Source: Enterobacter asburiae
GTDB lineage: Bacteria > Pseudomonadota > Gammaproteobacteria > Enterobacterales > Enterobacteriaceae
Assembly: GCA_011754535.1 (NCBI GenBank)
Contig: JAAQVN010000001.1
Span: 1,240,001-1,304,000, forward strand
DNA: 64,000 nt
Direction of reading: 5' to 3'
Positions 1-6,184 of this stretch are shown piece by piece. The notes below the pieces were generated by a model that was not told the DNA's origin, did not search any database, and worked only from the letters and a program-made list of their open reading frames with translations. Positions within the stretch are counted from its first letter, which is position 1. Each line of letters begins with the position of its first letter. The translations under genes and the position numbers were made by a program.

Positions 1-74
1 GGCGTGAGATGCTTCAGTGGTATGCGGACTATCTTGATGAACTTGTCGTAGTGGTTCAAAAAAAGAATGCGTGA
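1..74 (+). CDS. tyrosine-type integrase, C-terminal end only
   Basis: The third frame is open from the window edge and ends REMLQWYADYLDEL... followed by a TGA at 72-74. A terminal helix of the type RREMLQWYADYLD is what I recall from the extreme C-terminus of phage and P4-like tyrosine integrases. The catalytic domain lies outside the window, so this is a partial gene. Its position at the left end, reading into phage-type genes, fits an element boundary to the left. The call rests on about 23 residues and on context. Confidence 0.55.
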   Translation, partial: REMLQWYADYLDELVVVVQKKNA

Positions 75-232
75 ATATTTTGCTGTATGAATATACAGCT
101 CGATCTAGACATATATACTTCAGTAGACGATAATCCCATGAAAGAAAATGGTTATGTTTAGGTTGGAACCGAAGACCCATGCACCTCTGTGGGCTGGCAT
201 AGCCGCAAATTTAAGAAGCGCGAGGTGGCGTT

Positions 233-1192
233 ATGGCGAAGAAAGTTTACCCAAAAGAAATTAAAAGTTGGTTTTCTTTAAAAAATTACGAGACTTTCCA
301 GTCACTGACTATTGAACAAATTCTGCGTGAATTAGAGTTTAGGGTGATGTTTGCCATTGATTACACATCTGATGATGAAGAATCAAACGAAGGCTGGCTT
401 CATACTAAAAGTCGCTTACTTGAAGAAATAATGAAGGGAGTTACTCTATCCTCAGATCTTTCTGATCTTGTATTCCCAGAGTTATCAGATAATACCTCTG
501 TCAGAGGTAACAAAAACTCTGATCCCATCGAGTACAGAATTAATGGTATTCCTGTTATCTCCAATCAACACGCCTTAAGGCCTTACCAAGAAGAGTTAAG
601 TGGTGACGAATCTATAACTCCTTTCAGCATGGGTGATTTAGCAAGCTACTACCGTTTTTATCTTCGTCATAAACACATTGTTCATGGCCATCGAATTTCA
701 GAAATCAACGATGGTAGAATATTTTCATGTGTCAGTGCTGTAGAAGATGGAAGTTCAGAATTCGAAGATGAAGTAGTTATCAAGGTTAATCTTGCATCTT
801 ACACGGATGATGAGTTGATAGCCGAGTTTAAGGAACTTCTTAAAGAATGGCGATTCGAGTTGGACATTGATGAACCGCAAGCCAGTAAATCTAGAGTAGG
901 GATCTCAACTATCAAAAAAATTATTACATATAAAGTATTCCCTTTTCTGGATCTTATACTTTGGGAGGTAATCAATGGTAGAAAAATTAGTCATGATTTA
1001 GCTTCACGTTTGTTGTTCCCAGATGATGAGGACGAGGTTATTGGTGGACAGCAGGTTAAGGATACAATCCGCCCGTTTGTTGAAAAAATAATCAATGAGG
1101 ACACTTTCCCTCTAGTAAAACATTACGTTAAGAAAAACAGCTACCTCAAAACTATGAGAATTTCAGATGTTATGAAACTCTCCGAAGACTGA
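233..1192 (+). CDS. DUF6387-like protein of unknown function
   Basis: A soluble acidic protein of 319 residues. It opens with MAKKVYPKEIKSWFSLKNY and continues with a helical block around IEQILRELEFRVMFAID, which I recall from the DUF6387 family found next to integrases and AlpA regulators in enterobacterial islands. There is no signal peptide, membrane segment or recognisable catalytic motif. The GC content is low compared with the chromosomal part of the window, which suggests transfer. It sits alone after the integrase with about 160 bp upstream and a weak GAGGTGGCG ribosome site in front of the ATG. Its role is not known; genes in this position are often cargo such as defence or regulatory genes, but that is inference. 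Confidence 0.55.
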   Translation: MAKKVYPKEIKSWFSLKNYETFQSLTIEQILRELEFRVMFAIDYTSDDEESNEGWLHTKSRLLEEIMKGVTLSSDLSDLVFPELSDNTSVRGNKNSDPIEYRINGIPVISNQHALRPYQEELSGDESITPFSMGDLASYYRFYLRHKHIVHGHRISEINDGRIFSCVSAVEDGSSEFEDEVVIKVNLASYTDDELIAEFKELLKEWRFELDIDEPQASKSRVGISTIKKIITYKVFPFLDLILWEVINGRKISHDLASRLLFPDDEDEVIGGQQVKDTIRPFVEKIINEDTFPLVKHYVKKNSYLKTMRISDVMKLSED

Positions 1193-1327
1193 GCTAACAA
1201 ATTTCGCTAAATGTTATGACGTCTGTTTTTACTGGATAAAGTATTTGTTTTTTTTTATGCCTTTGTGAAGATGTTAGGGTGAGATATTTGCTCCTGTAGA
1301 CCCATATCAACTACAGGAGCAGTTAAA

Positions 1328-1525
1328 ATGTCTCAAACACTTATCCGCCTCCCAGAAGTCCAACGTAGAACAGCGCTAGGGAAGGCTTGGATCTACCGTC
1401 TTATGAGCCAGGGTAAATTTCCGTCCTCCGTCAAAATTGGCTCCCGTGCCATTGCCTTCGTTGAAAGTGAAGTTGATGACTGGATTAACCAGCGCATCGA
1501 AGACTCACGTAAGGAGGTTGCCTGA
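1328..1525 (+). CDS. AlpA-family phage transcriptional regulator
   Basis: A 65-residue MerR-like winged-helix protein. The pattern IRLPEVQRRTALGKAWIYRLM, then GKFPSSVKIGSRAIAF and VDDWINQRI, is the standard AlpA layout: recognition helix, wing built around FP..VK.G.R, and a terminal helix. The family activates integrase or excision genes of P4-like and cryptic prophages. It has a clear CAGGAG ribosome site just upstream of the ATG. Two more AlpA-like genes lie at the other end of the element (11506-11982, minus strand), so each flank carries this regulator. Family assignment is firm; the actual target is not visible. Confidence 0.9.
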   Translation: MSQTLIRLPEVQRRTALGKAWIYRLMSQGKFPSSVKIGSRAIAFVESEVDDWINQRIEDSRKEVA

Positions 1526-1628
1526 CTCCGCATACTTTTACGAATAACTTGCGTGAAATTGCGATCACCCTTTGGCAGGATCGTTATGTCGCGACAGCTA
1601 CCAACTAATTAACGACAGGTAAATCATC

Positions 1629-2225
1629 ATGACTGAATTTTATGCCCCTACCGGGGATGGACTCGCTCAACCTAAAATCGGCCAGCACGGCATTTCTACG
1701 CCAACCATGAGTAGTCTGGAAATGGTCGATTACATTAATGCCGAACGTCAGTTGAAAGCAGAAGAGGAGGGGATGTCATTCCCATGCAAGAAATACCGCA
1801 AGCTTCGCCACGACAGTTTTATGGCGAAAGTGCCAAAAGTCTTAGGTGAAACTCAATCTCCAAAATTTTTTGGAGATTACATTGATGGCAAAGGGCGAGC
1901 CCAATCCTGCTACAACTTCCCCAAACGCGAGGCCTGTCTGATGGCAATGAGCTATAGCTATGAGCTGCAGGCCAAGGTTTACGACTATATGGAAGAGTTA
2001 GATCGCCAGGCTCATGGCTACCTCAATTACTCAGTCCAAGAACTACAGGCAATTGTGGCTGGAGCTCGTAAGGTATCTGATGAAGACTCAAGTGATGCTG
2101 GCCGCCGTTTGCGTAAACGTCAGGACGATCTGGTACTGCTTGAAAAAGCGGAATCGCTGGTAGAAAGTCTCAGTCAGTTGAAGCTCGATTTTATCGGTAG
2201 CGATCGTGATAAGGAGATTCATTAA
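1629..2225 (+). CDS. Rha-family phage regulatory protein
   Basis: 198 residues. The N-terminal 120 residues follow the Rha pattern (PF09669): SSLEMVDYINAERQLKAE, then KLRHDSFMAKVPKVLGE, then a C-terminal FPKREACLMAMSYSYELQAKVYDYMEELD. Rha proteins act as phage regulators or antirepressors that bind DNA through this domain. The C-terminal 70 residues are charged and helical. It overlaps the following small gene by one base in a TAATG arrangement, so the two are probably translated together. The residues between the conserved blocks are shorter than in some relatives, but nothing suggests inactivation. Confidence 0.85.
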   Translation: MTEFYAPTGDGLAQPKIGQHGISTPTMSSLEMVDYINAERQLKAEEEGMSFPCKKYRKLRHDSFMAKVPKVLGETQSPKFFGDYIDGKGRAQSCYNFPKREACLMAMSYSYELQAKVYDYMEELDRQAHGYLNYSVQELQAIVAGARKVSDEDSSDAGRRLRKRQDDLVLLEKAESLVESLSQLKLDFIGSDRDKEIH

Positions 2226-2398
2226 TGTGTCAGGAGCAAAAACTTAATCCAGTTAATGAGCTTGAGAGAATCAGGGCGCTTGCAGTCGCTGCCGGCTATT
2301 TATCCACTACCGGGAAAGAAGCAACGCTGCTTTATGAGCTTGTAGATTTAGTAGGGGAAATCGCCCGTAAGGCACTCGAGCATGAAGGCGTATTATAG
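2225..2398 (+). CDS. small phage protein, 57 residues, coupled to rha-like gene
   Basis: The ATG overlaps the stop of the Rha-like gene (TAATG), giving a 57-residue product that starts MCQEQKLNPVNELERIRALA and ends ALEHEGVL. It is almost entirely helical with two amphipathic segments and no cysteine motif beyond Cys2. The tight overlap and clean open frame support translation. I do not recognise a family. It is followed within 15 bases by a hairpin that probably ends the transcript, so it is the last gene of the rha unit. Confidence 0.6.
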   Translation: MCQEQKLNPVNELERIRALAVAAGYLSTTGKEATLLYELVDLVGEIARKALEHEGVL

Positions 2399-2411
2399 AT
2401 TTCGTTACTAT

Positions 2412-2429
2412 GGGTGGCTTACGCCACCC
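2412..2429 (+). terminator. probable terminator after the rha unit
   Basis: Seven-base perfect stem GGGTGGC / GCCACCC with the four-base loop TTAC, followed by the weak T-rich tract CATATTTTC. It lies between the plus-strand rha unit and the end of the minus-strand antirepressor fragment, so it may serve both directions. The T-tract is poor, hence moderate confidence. Confidence 0.45.
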
Positions 2430-2482
2430 CATATTTTCATCCGTTCACCTTCCTTCCCGCGTTTCTCTACTGGCCATACATC

Positions 2483-3148
2483 TCAGAGGCCTTCAGGCGT
2501 ATAAATCGCTTTATCGTGGCTGTATTCGCCGTTCCATGTCTTTTTCATCGGCAGTTCACCTTTCATATACAGCTGGTATAGGCGATGACAGCCTTTCTCC
2601 AGAAACACAGGTGTAAACTTTGTGAAAGCATCCTTGCCGTGCGGGGTTATCTGCGTCTGGTCTTCTGTGAGATATTTGTCGCGGGCATATGAGGCGACAC
2701 GCCTGCGGGGATCTTTCTCAGAATCACGTTGCTCGTTGAACACCCAGTCACGCTCGAATACCCACCACATCATTTTGTTGATATTGACGCCATTAAGAGC
2801 CTTGCAGAATGCAGGGATCGTCATGCCTTTGGTGAAGTGTTTCTCCAGACTTTCAACGGTGGCGCTGAGCGTTTTATTTTCCAGCGAAGCGGCTTCGGCT
2901 CGTTCTTCGGCCTCGATAACCATCAGCGCCAGCTCTTTACGGCTGACTGGCAGGGCAATTGCGTCACGCTGTGTGAAGTAAAACTCCACCAGGTCTTCGT
3001 GGTAACCCCATGCCTGATCGGTTTCCAGCATTTTTGCGTGATTGGCTGCGCCACGTTCGGTCCAGAGAATCAACTGACTCGTATATTTGCTAACCAACCC
3101 TCTTAAAGAGGGGAGCCTTTTGAACTCCTGCAATTCAGCACCTTCCAC
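2483..3148 (-). pseudogene. phage antirepressor, N-terminus lost at a deletion junction
   Basis: 221 residues from a GTG. The first third (LQEFKRLPSL...LILWTERGAANHAKML.TDQAW, then LVEFYF) resembles the end of an ORF6N/KilA-N or Bro-type DNA-binding domain. A helical linker follows (AEERAEAASLENKTL) and then a KilA-C-like tail with MTIPAFCKALNGVNINKMM and an aromatic C-terminus. The frame stays meaningful upstream of the GTG (VNHFFKVEG) but then runs into endolysin sequence on the other strand, so the natural start has been removed. It was probably a phage antirepressor that relieves repressor control. Without its DNA-binding half it is unlikely to work. No good ribosome site precedes the GTG. 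Confidence 0.75.
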
Positions 3149-3157
3149 TTTGAAGAA

Positions 3158-3475
3158 GTGGTTAACGCTATCGAACGCGATAAGGCATTAGCCTGGGTTG
3201 ATCACAATATCAAAGTGCCTCTGACAGAGCCGCAGAAGGTAGGCATCGCATCTTTCTGCCCGTACAACATCGGGCCAGGTAAATGCTTCCCTTCGAAGTT
3301 CTATAAGCGCATCAATGCTGGTGACCGTAAAGGGGCTTGCGAAGCAATCCGCTGGTGGATTAAAGACGGTGGACGTGATTGCCGACTAACCAAAGGCCAG
3401 AAGAATGGCTGCTATGGTCAGCTGGAACGACGCGATCAGGAAAGCGCACTGGCATGCTGGGGAATAGAGCAGTGA
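3158..3475 (+). pseudogene. phage endolysin (lysozyme), N-terminal part missing
   Basis: The 105 residues correspond to the C-terminal two thirds of an RrrD/P21-type lysozyme: IKVPLTEPQKVGIASFCPYN.G, FYKRINAGDRKGACEAIRWW, and a final RRDQESALACWG. The N-terminal signal-anchor region and the catalytic Glu segment are absent. The frame continues upstream as FEEVVNAIERDKALAWVD but meets antirepressor sequence at about 3150-3160. The GTG at 3158 has no ribosome site. It cannot be an active muramidase as it stands. Its stop overlaps the start of the spanin gene in the sequence GTGA, so the original lysis cassette order (endolysin then spanins) is preserved. Confidence 0.85.
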
Positions 3476-3990
3476 AATTTAATTTTTTCCCAGTCGCGGT
3501 TTTACTCATTGCAGCCCTGTCAGTCGCGCTCGTTAAAAGTTGCTCAGACGCCAGCAGGCTACAGAGTGATAATGACATTCTGCGGAGTGACAATACTTTG
3601 CAGGGGCAGGTGATCGCCACTCAGGCATTCAACTTTAATCGGTTCAATCAGGTTGCAGAACACGCTAACAGGCTTAACTCTCTAATCGACACCAGTACCG
3701 AAGAAACCGTAATCGAATACCGGGAGATTCTCCGCCGTGACAAAACCTGTGATCTGCCTGTTCCTGCTGACATTGCTGGCGGGCTGCTCGAATACGCGTA
3801 CCGTTTACGTTCCAGCGCAATGCACACCGATACCGACGGAACTGACGCAGCCGATGATAGTACCGCTGCCGCCAGCTCAATGACGTACTGCCAGGCTGTT
3901 TTGTGGATAAAGCCGCTGCTTGCCGTGATTGAGAAGGGGAACAATAATCTGGCTGGTATAAGACAGATAGAGCTGGAAAGGAAAAACTAG
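3472..3990 (+). CDS. inner-membrane spanin subunit, Rz-like (DUF2570 type)
   Basis: 172 residues from the GTG at 3472, which overlaps the endolysin stop. Residues 4-22 (FFPVAVLLIAALSVALVK) form one N-terminal membrane anchor. A coiled-coil-prone periplasmic stretch follows (SDASRLQSDNDILRSDNTLQGQ), then ETVIEYREILRRDKTCDLPVP. This is the usual layout of an i-spanin that spans the periplasm and joins an outer-membrane lipoprotein to fuse the membranes at lysis. The matching Rz1 gene is nested inside in another frame (3737-3883). The pair looks intact although the endolysin upstream is broken. A longer frame begins at 3379, but it lies inside the endolysin. Confidence 0.8.
   Translation: MKFNFFPVAVLLIAALSVALVKSCSDASRLQSDNDILRSDNTLQGQVIATQAFNFNRFNQVAEHANRLNSLIDTSTEETVIEYREILRRDKTCDLPVPADIAGGLLEYAYRLRSSAMHTDTDGTDAADDSTAAASSMTYCQAVLWIKPLLAVIEKGNNNLAGIRQIELERKN
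3737..3883 (+). CDS. Rz1-like outer-membrane spanin lipoprotein, nested in the Rz gene
   Basis: This 48-residue product lies wholly inside the i-spanin gene in the +1 frame. It starts at a GTG preceded by GGAG at 3723-3726. The sequence VTKPVICLFLLTLLAGC is a lipoprotein signal peptide with a lipobox L-L-A-G-C at residues 13-17. The mature part is short and proline-rich (PAQCTPIP..., VPLPPAQ), as in Rz1 proteins. Such lipoproteins sit in the outer leaflet facing the periplasm and bind the i-spanin C-terminus. Size, lipobox, proline content and nested position all agree. Confidence 0.85.
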   Translation: MTKPVICLFLLTLLAGCSNTRTVYVPAQCTPIPTELTQPMIVPLPPAQ

Positions 3991-4107
3991 GGATGGCTCG
4001 TCCTTGAGCACACGGGTATTTTTGAACGACGGCTTTACCTGACATAGCAAAGCACCTTTAAATTCTAGAAAAGACTCAATATTTAACAAGCGAAGCGCAT
4101 CAACCCC

Positions 4108-4132
4108 AAAAAAAGCCCCCACAAGGAGGGCT
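4108..4132 (-). terminator. minus-strand intrinsic terminator without an evident gene
   Basis: Read on the minus strand, the stem AGCCC-TCC / GGGGGCT (one bulged base, loop TTGT) is followed by seven Ts. It has the form of a Rho-independent terminator, but no convincing minus-strand gene lies upstream of it. It is probably a remnant of a lost phage gene. Confidence 0.55.
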
Positions 4133-4424
4133 AGAGGAGTCTCAGTTTCACATGCTCTTTTTATCGATGTTTCCCTGGAGTTGGCATTCTCCTCATCAGA
4201 GTCATGAATAGCCTGGCAGCAACCAAGAGATCAACAAGCGCAAGCGGTTGTAATAGGAATAGCCTCAGGCTGTTGGTGACAAGTATTTTCTCGAATAGTA
4301 GATGATTATTGGTATATCCCCATAAAAAATAACTAAATATTTGACGCGGTTAATTGAGTTTTCGAACTGATGATTAACTGCGTTGAGCTATACTCTTGGT
4401 TGAGTAAAAGAATGGGAGCGTGTT
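4133..4424. other. non-coding stretch, nothing recognised
   Basis: No convincing open frame on either strand. The last 60 bases are AT-rich and hold a possible -10 box CTATACT before the next gene; the rest shows no repeat or RNA gene that I recognise. Confidence 0.5.
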
Positions 4425-4622
4425 ATGAATATTCATCTACGTAGTACCAAAACAGGTAAAGTCATGACTCAGGAGGAATGGCTACACTCGTTAAATGAGT
4501 GGGAAGATGAAGGAGGCGCTCCTGGTCATGCTGATGAATTCATAGAAGTTTATAAGAATGATGAAGAAAATGAGGAAACTGTTCCACTTTCTGGTGGTAA
4601 AGCTCGACATATGAAGTCTTAA
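4425..4622 (+). CDS. small acidic protein of unknown function
   Basis: 65 residues, MNIHLRSTKTGKVMTQEEWLHSL..., strongly acidic in the second half (YKNDEENEE) and with a basic tail (GGKARHMKS). A GGGAGCG ribosome site lies 6 bases before the ATG, and TTGAGCTATACTCTTGG upstream looks like an extended -10 region of the sigma-S or sigma-70 type. There is no membrane segment. It is the first of five very small genes in the moron position between lysis and tail genes. I do not recognise the family. Confidence 0.6.
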   Translation: MNIHLRSTKTGKVMTQEEWLHSLNEWEDEGGAPGHADEFIEVYKNDEENEETVPLSGGKARHMKS

Positions 4623-4857
4623 GAAAAAACATAACTATGGTGGTTCTTTCTTAGGACCAATTGAATGCTGTTTAGTTTAGGAGATGCGAAACTTTAGGGT
4701 GCGGCAAATATTTTACCTCCCTGAGTGGATGCTCTATTTGTAATTTATTTGTAAGTATTTTATTTAATATGCCCAGTAATTAATGATATGGTGCCGGGAT
4801 GTTTTTAGTAACAGCAAATGTGTGATTTATTTTCGATATTGCTACTATAATAAATAT

Positions 4858-4872
4858 ACAGCAATTTGCTGT
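4858..4872. promoter_or_regulatory. palindrome ACAGCAA-T-TTGCTGT in a small-gene promoter
   Basis: A perfect seven-base inverted repeat around one central base, 20 bases before the 41-residue gene. A further half site ACAGCAA lies at 4811-4817. It follows the AT-rich sequence GCTACTATAATAAA, which looks like a -10 region, so the palindrome would sit just downstream of the transcription start. The protein that binds it is not known. Confidence 0.4.
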
Positions 4873-4892
4873 CATTATCACTGGAGTTACCC

Positions 4893-5018
4893 ATGAAAGC
4901 TAAACATATGAACATCTCTAATGAGCGGTCCCAGGACAAGAATAATGGGAAAGAAAAAGGGAAGGATCGAAACAATGATGAGCAGGATAAAAAATCGGCC
5001 AAAAGAGATCAGAAATAA
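4893..5018 (+). CDS. very small hydrophilic protein, 41 residues
   Basis: MKAKHMNISNERSQDKNNGK... and a lysine/aspartate-rich tail ending KKSAKRDQK. A CTGGAG ribosome site lies 7 bases before the ATG, and a plausible promoter with a palindromic site stands upstream. About half of the residues are charged, with no hydrophobic core, so the product is probably disordered. A longer minus-strand frame covers the same bases but has no ribosome site and looks like a shadow. I recognise no family, though small charged proteins of this sort are common stress-induced genes in enterics. Confidence 0.5.
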   Translation: MKAKHMNISNERSQDKNNGKEKGKDRNNDEQDKKSAKRDQK

Positions 5019-5046
5019 AAAACACATGAATTATTAAGGAGTATAT

Positions 5047-5184
5047 ATGTCCGGACGTCCTGATTTTGATGATCCTGCCCCTGATTTAGAACCTTCTCCT
5101 CAAGAGGAACCGCTTGACCTTCCTGGAGAGGGACAACCATCAAGTCCACTTGAACCCGATGATAAAAGAGATTTACAAAATTAG
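5047..5184 (+). CDS. very small acidic proline-rich protein, 45 residues
   Basis: MSGRPDFDDPAPDLEPSPQ... with nine prolines and many aspartates and glutamates, so it is probably disordered. It lies 28 bases after the preceding small gene behind AAGGAG, and is followed within 12 bases by a good hairpin; the two small genes are therefore probably one transcript. I do not recognise a family. The clean ribosome site and terminator are the evidence that it is a real gene. Confidence 0.55.
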   Translation: MSGRPDFDDPAPDLEPSPQEEPLDLPGEGQPSSPLEPDDKRDLQN

Positions 5185-5195
5185 CATATAATAAT

Positions 5196-5217
5196 TAAAC
5201 CGCCTAAGGGCGGTTTA
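5196..5217. terminator. bidirectional hairpin between convergent small genes
   Basis: Nine-base perfect stem TAAACCGCC / GGCGGTTTA with loop TAAG. The flanks are AT-rich on both sides. It lies between the plus-strand 45-residue gene and the minus-strand gene at 5312-5560 and can serve both. Confidence 0.7.
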
Positions 5218-5311
5218 ATATAATGATTATTTATTGGTCATCTCAGCACCTAGTTGAATGATTAAATACGTATTTAAGAAGGGTTTTGACGTTTGGGGTG
5301 AATGCTTATTA

Positions 5312-5560
5312 TTATCTACGTCCCAATAAAAAACCTAATGCAAAAGCTGCACTGGTTAATATTGCAATGCATGTTCGAGGGTTTGATTTTATTTTTGATT
5401 TTATATCGTCAGAGTGGCTGCGTATGGCATCGTTGGTTTGTGCTGCGTATTTTTTTGCGGTTTCTATTACAGGATGTTCTGATGGATTAATTGCTCCCCC
5501 AAAACTTCCTTCCATATCACCAAGTTTCTCTTGGTTTTTATCTGCGGATTTAGTGAACAT
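5312..5560 (-). CDS. ElaB/YqjD/DUF883-family membrane-anchored protein
   Basis: 82 residues from the ATG at 5560, which has AGGAG seven bases upstream. The C-terminus RSNPRTCIAILTSAAFALGF-LLGRR pattern (NPR, then a hydrophobic helix, then GxLLGRR) is the hallmark of the ElaB/YqjD family, whose known members are sigma-S-induced inner-membrane proteins that bind ribosomes in stationary phase. The N-terminal part is soluble with SEHPVIETAKKYAAQTNDAIRS forming a helix. It is at the short end of the family and sits in a prophage rather than at a core locus. An upstream in-frame ATG would add nine residues but has no ribosome site. Confidence 0.75.
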   Translation of the reverse strand: MFTKSADKNQEKLGDMEGSFGGAINPSEHPVIETAKKYAAQTNDAIRSHSDDIKSKIKSNPRTCIAILTSAAFALGFLLGRR

Positions 5561-5832
5561 AAATACTCCTGGGATTGTGTGGTGCATTAATCATAGCAGA
5601 AATTAAATATTTAGCTGTAAAGGTGTGCAAGTAACACTTTTATAGACCTTAACATGCCTTAAATAGTGGTTTTTAGTTGCTTTTGTTATATGACGTTTTA
5701 GTGGGTCTGTACATATAGGGGAGTGGTGCATATTTGCCATAATGTCATGAATCATCTATACATAAGTATCTGATTCGCTCATTAACGATTTGTGTTTGGT
5801 TGAGTGTTAATGAGTTATTTATAGGAGGGAAA

Positions 5833-6006
5833 ATGAATTCTGATAACATCAAGAATGAAATCGAAAAAGAAATTTCGTCTTTCATTTCAAAAAAAATGGT
5901 TGAGTTGAGAAAAAAAACAGGGAAGGAAGTCTCTGATGTTGAGTTTATTCCTATAGAAACTATGTCTGGCCTCCAGGGTTATAGTATAAAAATCAAGCTT
6001 ATTTAA
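5833..6006 (+). CDS. small protein of unknown function, 57 residues
   Basis: MNSDNIKNEIEKEISSFISK... with a helical first half and a beta-rich end (SDVEFIPIETMSGLQGYSIKIKL). The ATG at 5833 has a strong AGGAGGG ribosome site and is preferred over the in-frame start 33 bases upstream. No membrane segment. It lies directly before a phage-type terminator. The family is not recognised, but the ribosome site makes translation likely. Confidence 0.6.
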   Translation: MNSDNIKNEIEKEISSFISKKMVELRKKTGKEVSDVEFIPIETMSGLQGYSIKIKLI

Positions 6007-6043
6007 GGTTTGCAGTAAGTACTCGGTACCACAACAATCCTAA

Positions 6044-6072
6044 GTCACTGGCATCCGCTGGTGGCTTTTTTT
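6044..6072 (+). terminator. intrinsic terminator with wobble-paired stem
   Basis: In RNA, GUCACUGGC pairs with GCUGGUGGC through a four-base AUCC loop using several G-U pairs, and seven Ts follow. This kind of CATCCGCTGGTGGC-T7 terminator is familiar from lambdoid late regions. It isolates the small-gene cluster from the glycosyltransferase gene. Confidence 0.75.
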
Positions 6073-6112
6073 ATGCGCATCGCACGCGTACAAATAAGAA
6101 AGTCTTTCAGCT

Positions 6113-6166
6113 GTGAGCCTTGGCAACCCGTTAACTTTCGGCGGCTTTGCCGTGCGACAGGCTCAC
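6113..6166 (+). promoter_or_regulatory. structured RNA leader before the glycosyltransferase gene
   Basis: An outer stem of eight perfect pairs (GTGAGCCT at 6113-6120 with AGGCTCAC at 6159-6166) encloses a second stem (GGCAA at 6122-6126 with TTGCC at 6147-6151) and a small CCG/CGG hairpin. There is no T-tract, so it is not a terminator. It ends 18 bases before the ATG, with AAAAGGAAAA as ribosome site. I recall closely similar leaders in other lambdoid prophages, so it appears conserved. Its role, RNA-based control or a DNA recombination site between phage modules, is inferred. Confidence 0.5.
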
Positions 6167-6184
6167 GCCTAAAAGGAAAATCAA

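Noticed and set aside
4805..5002. Minus-strand 65-residue frame opposite the 41-residue small gene
   Set aside because: No ribosome site; its serine/phenylalanine-rich sequence is the complement of the lysine-rich plus-strand gene, which has a good start.
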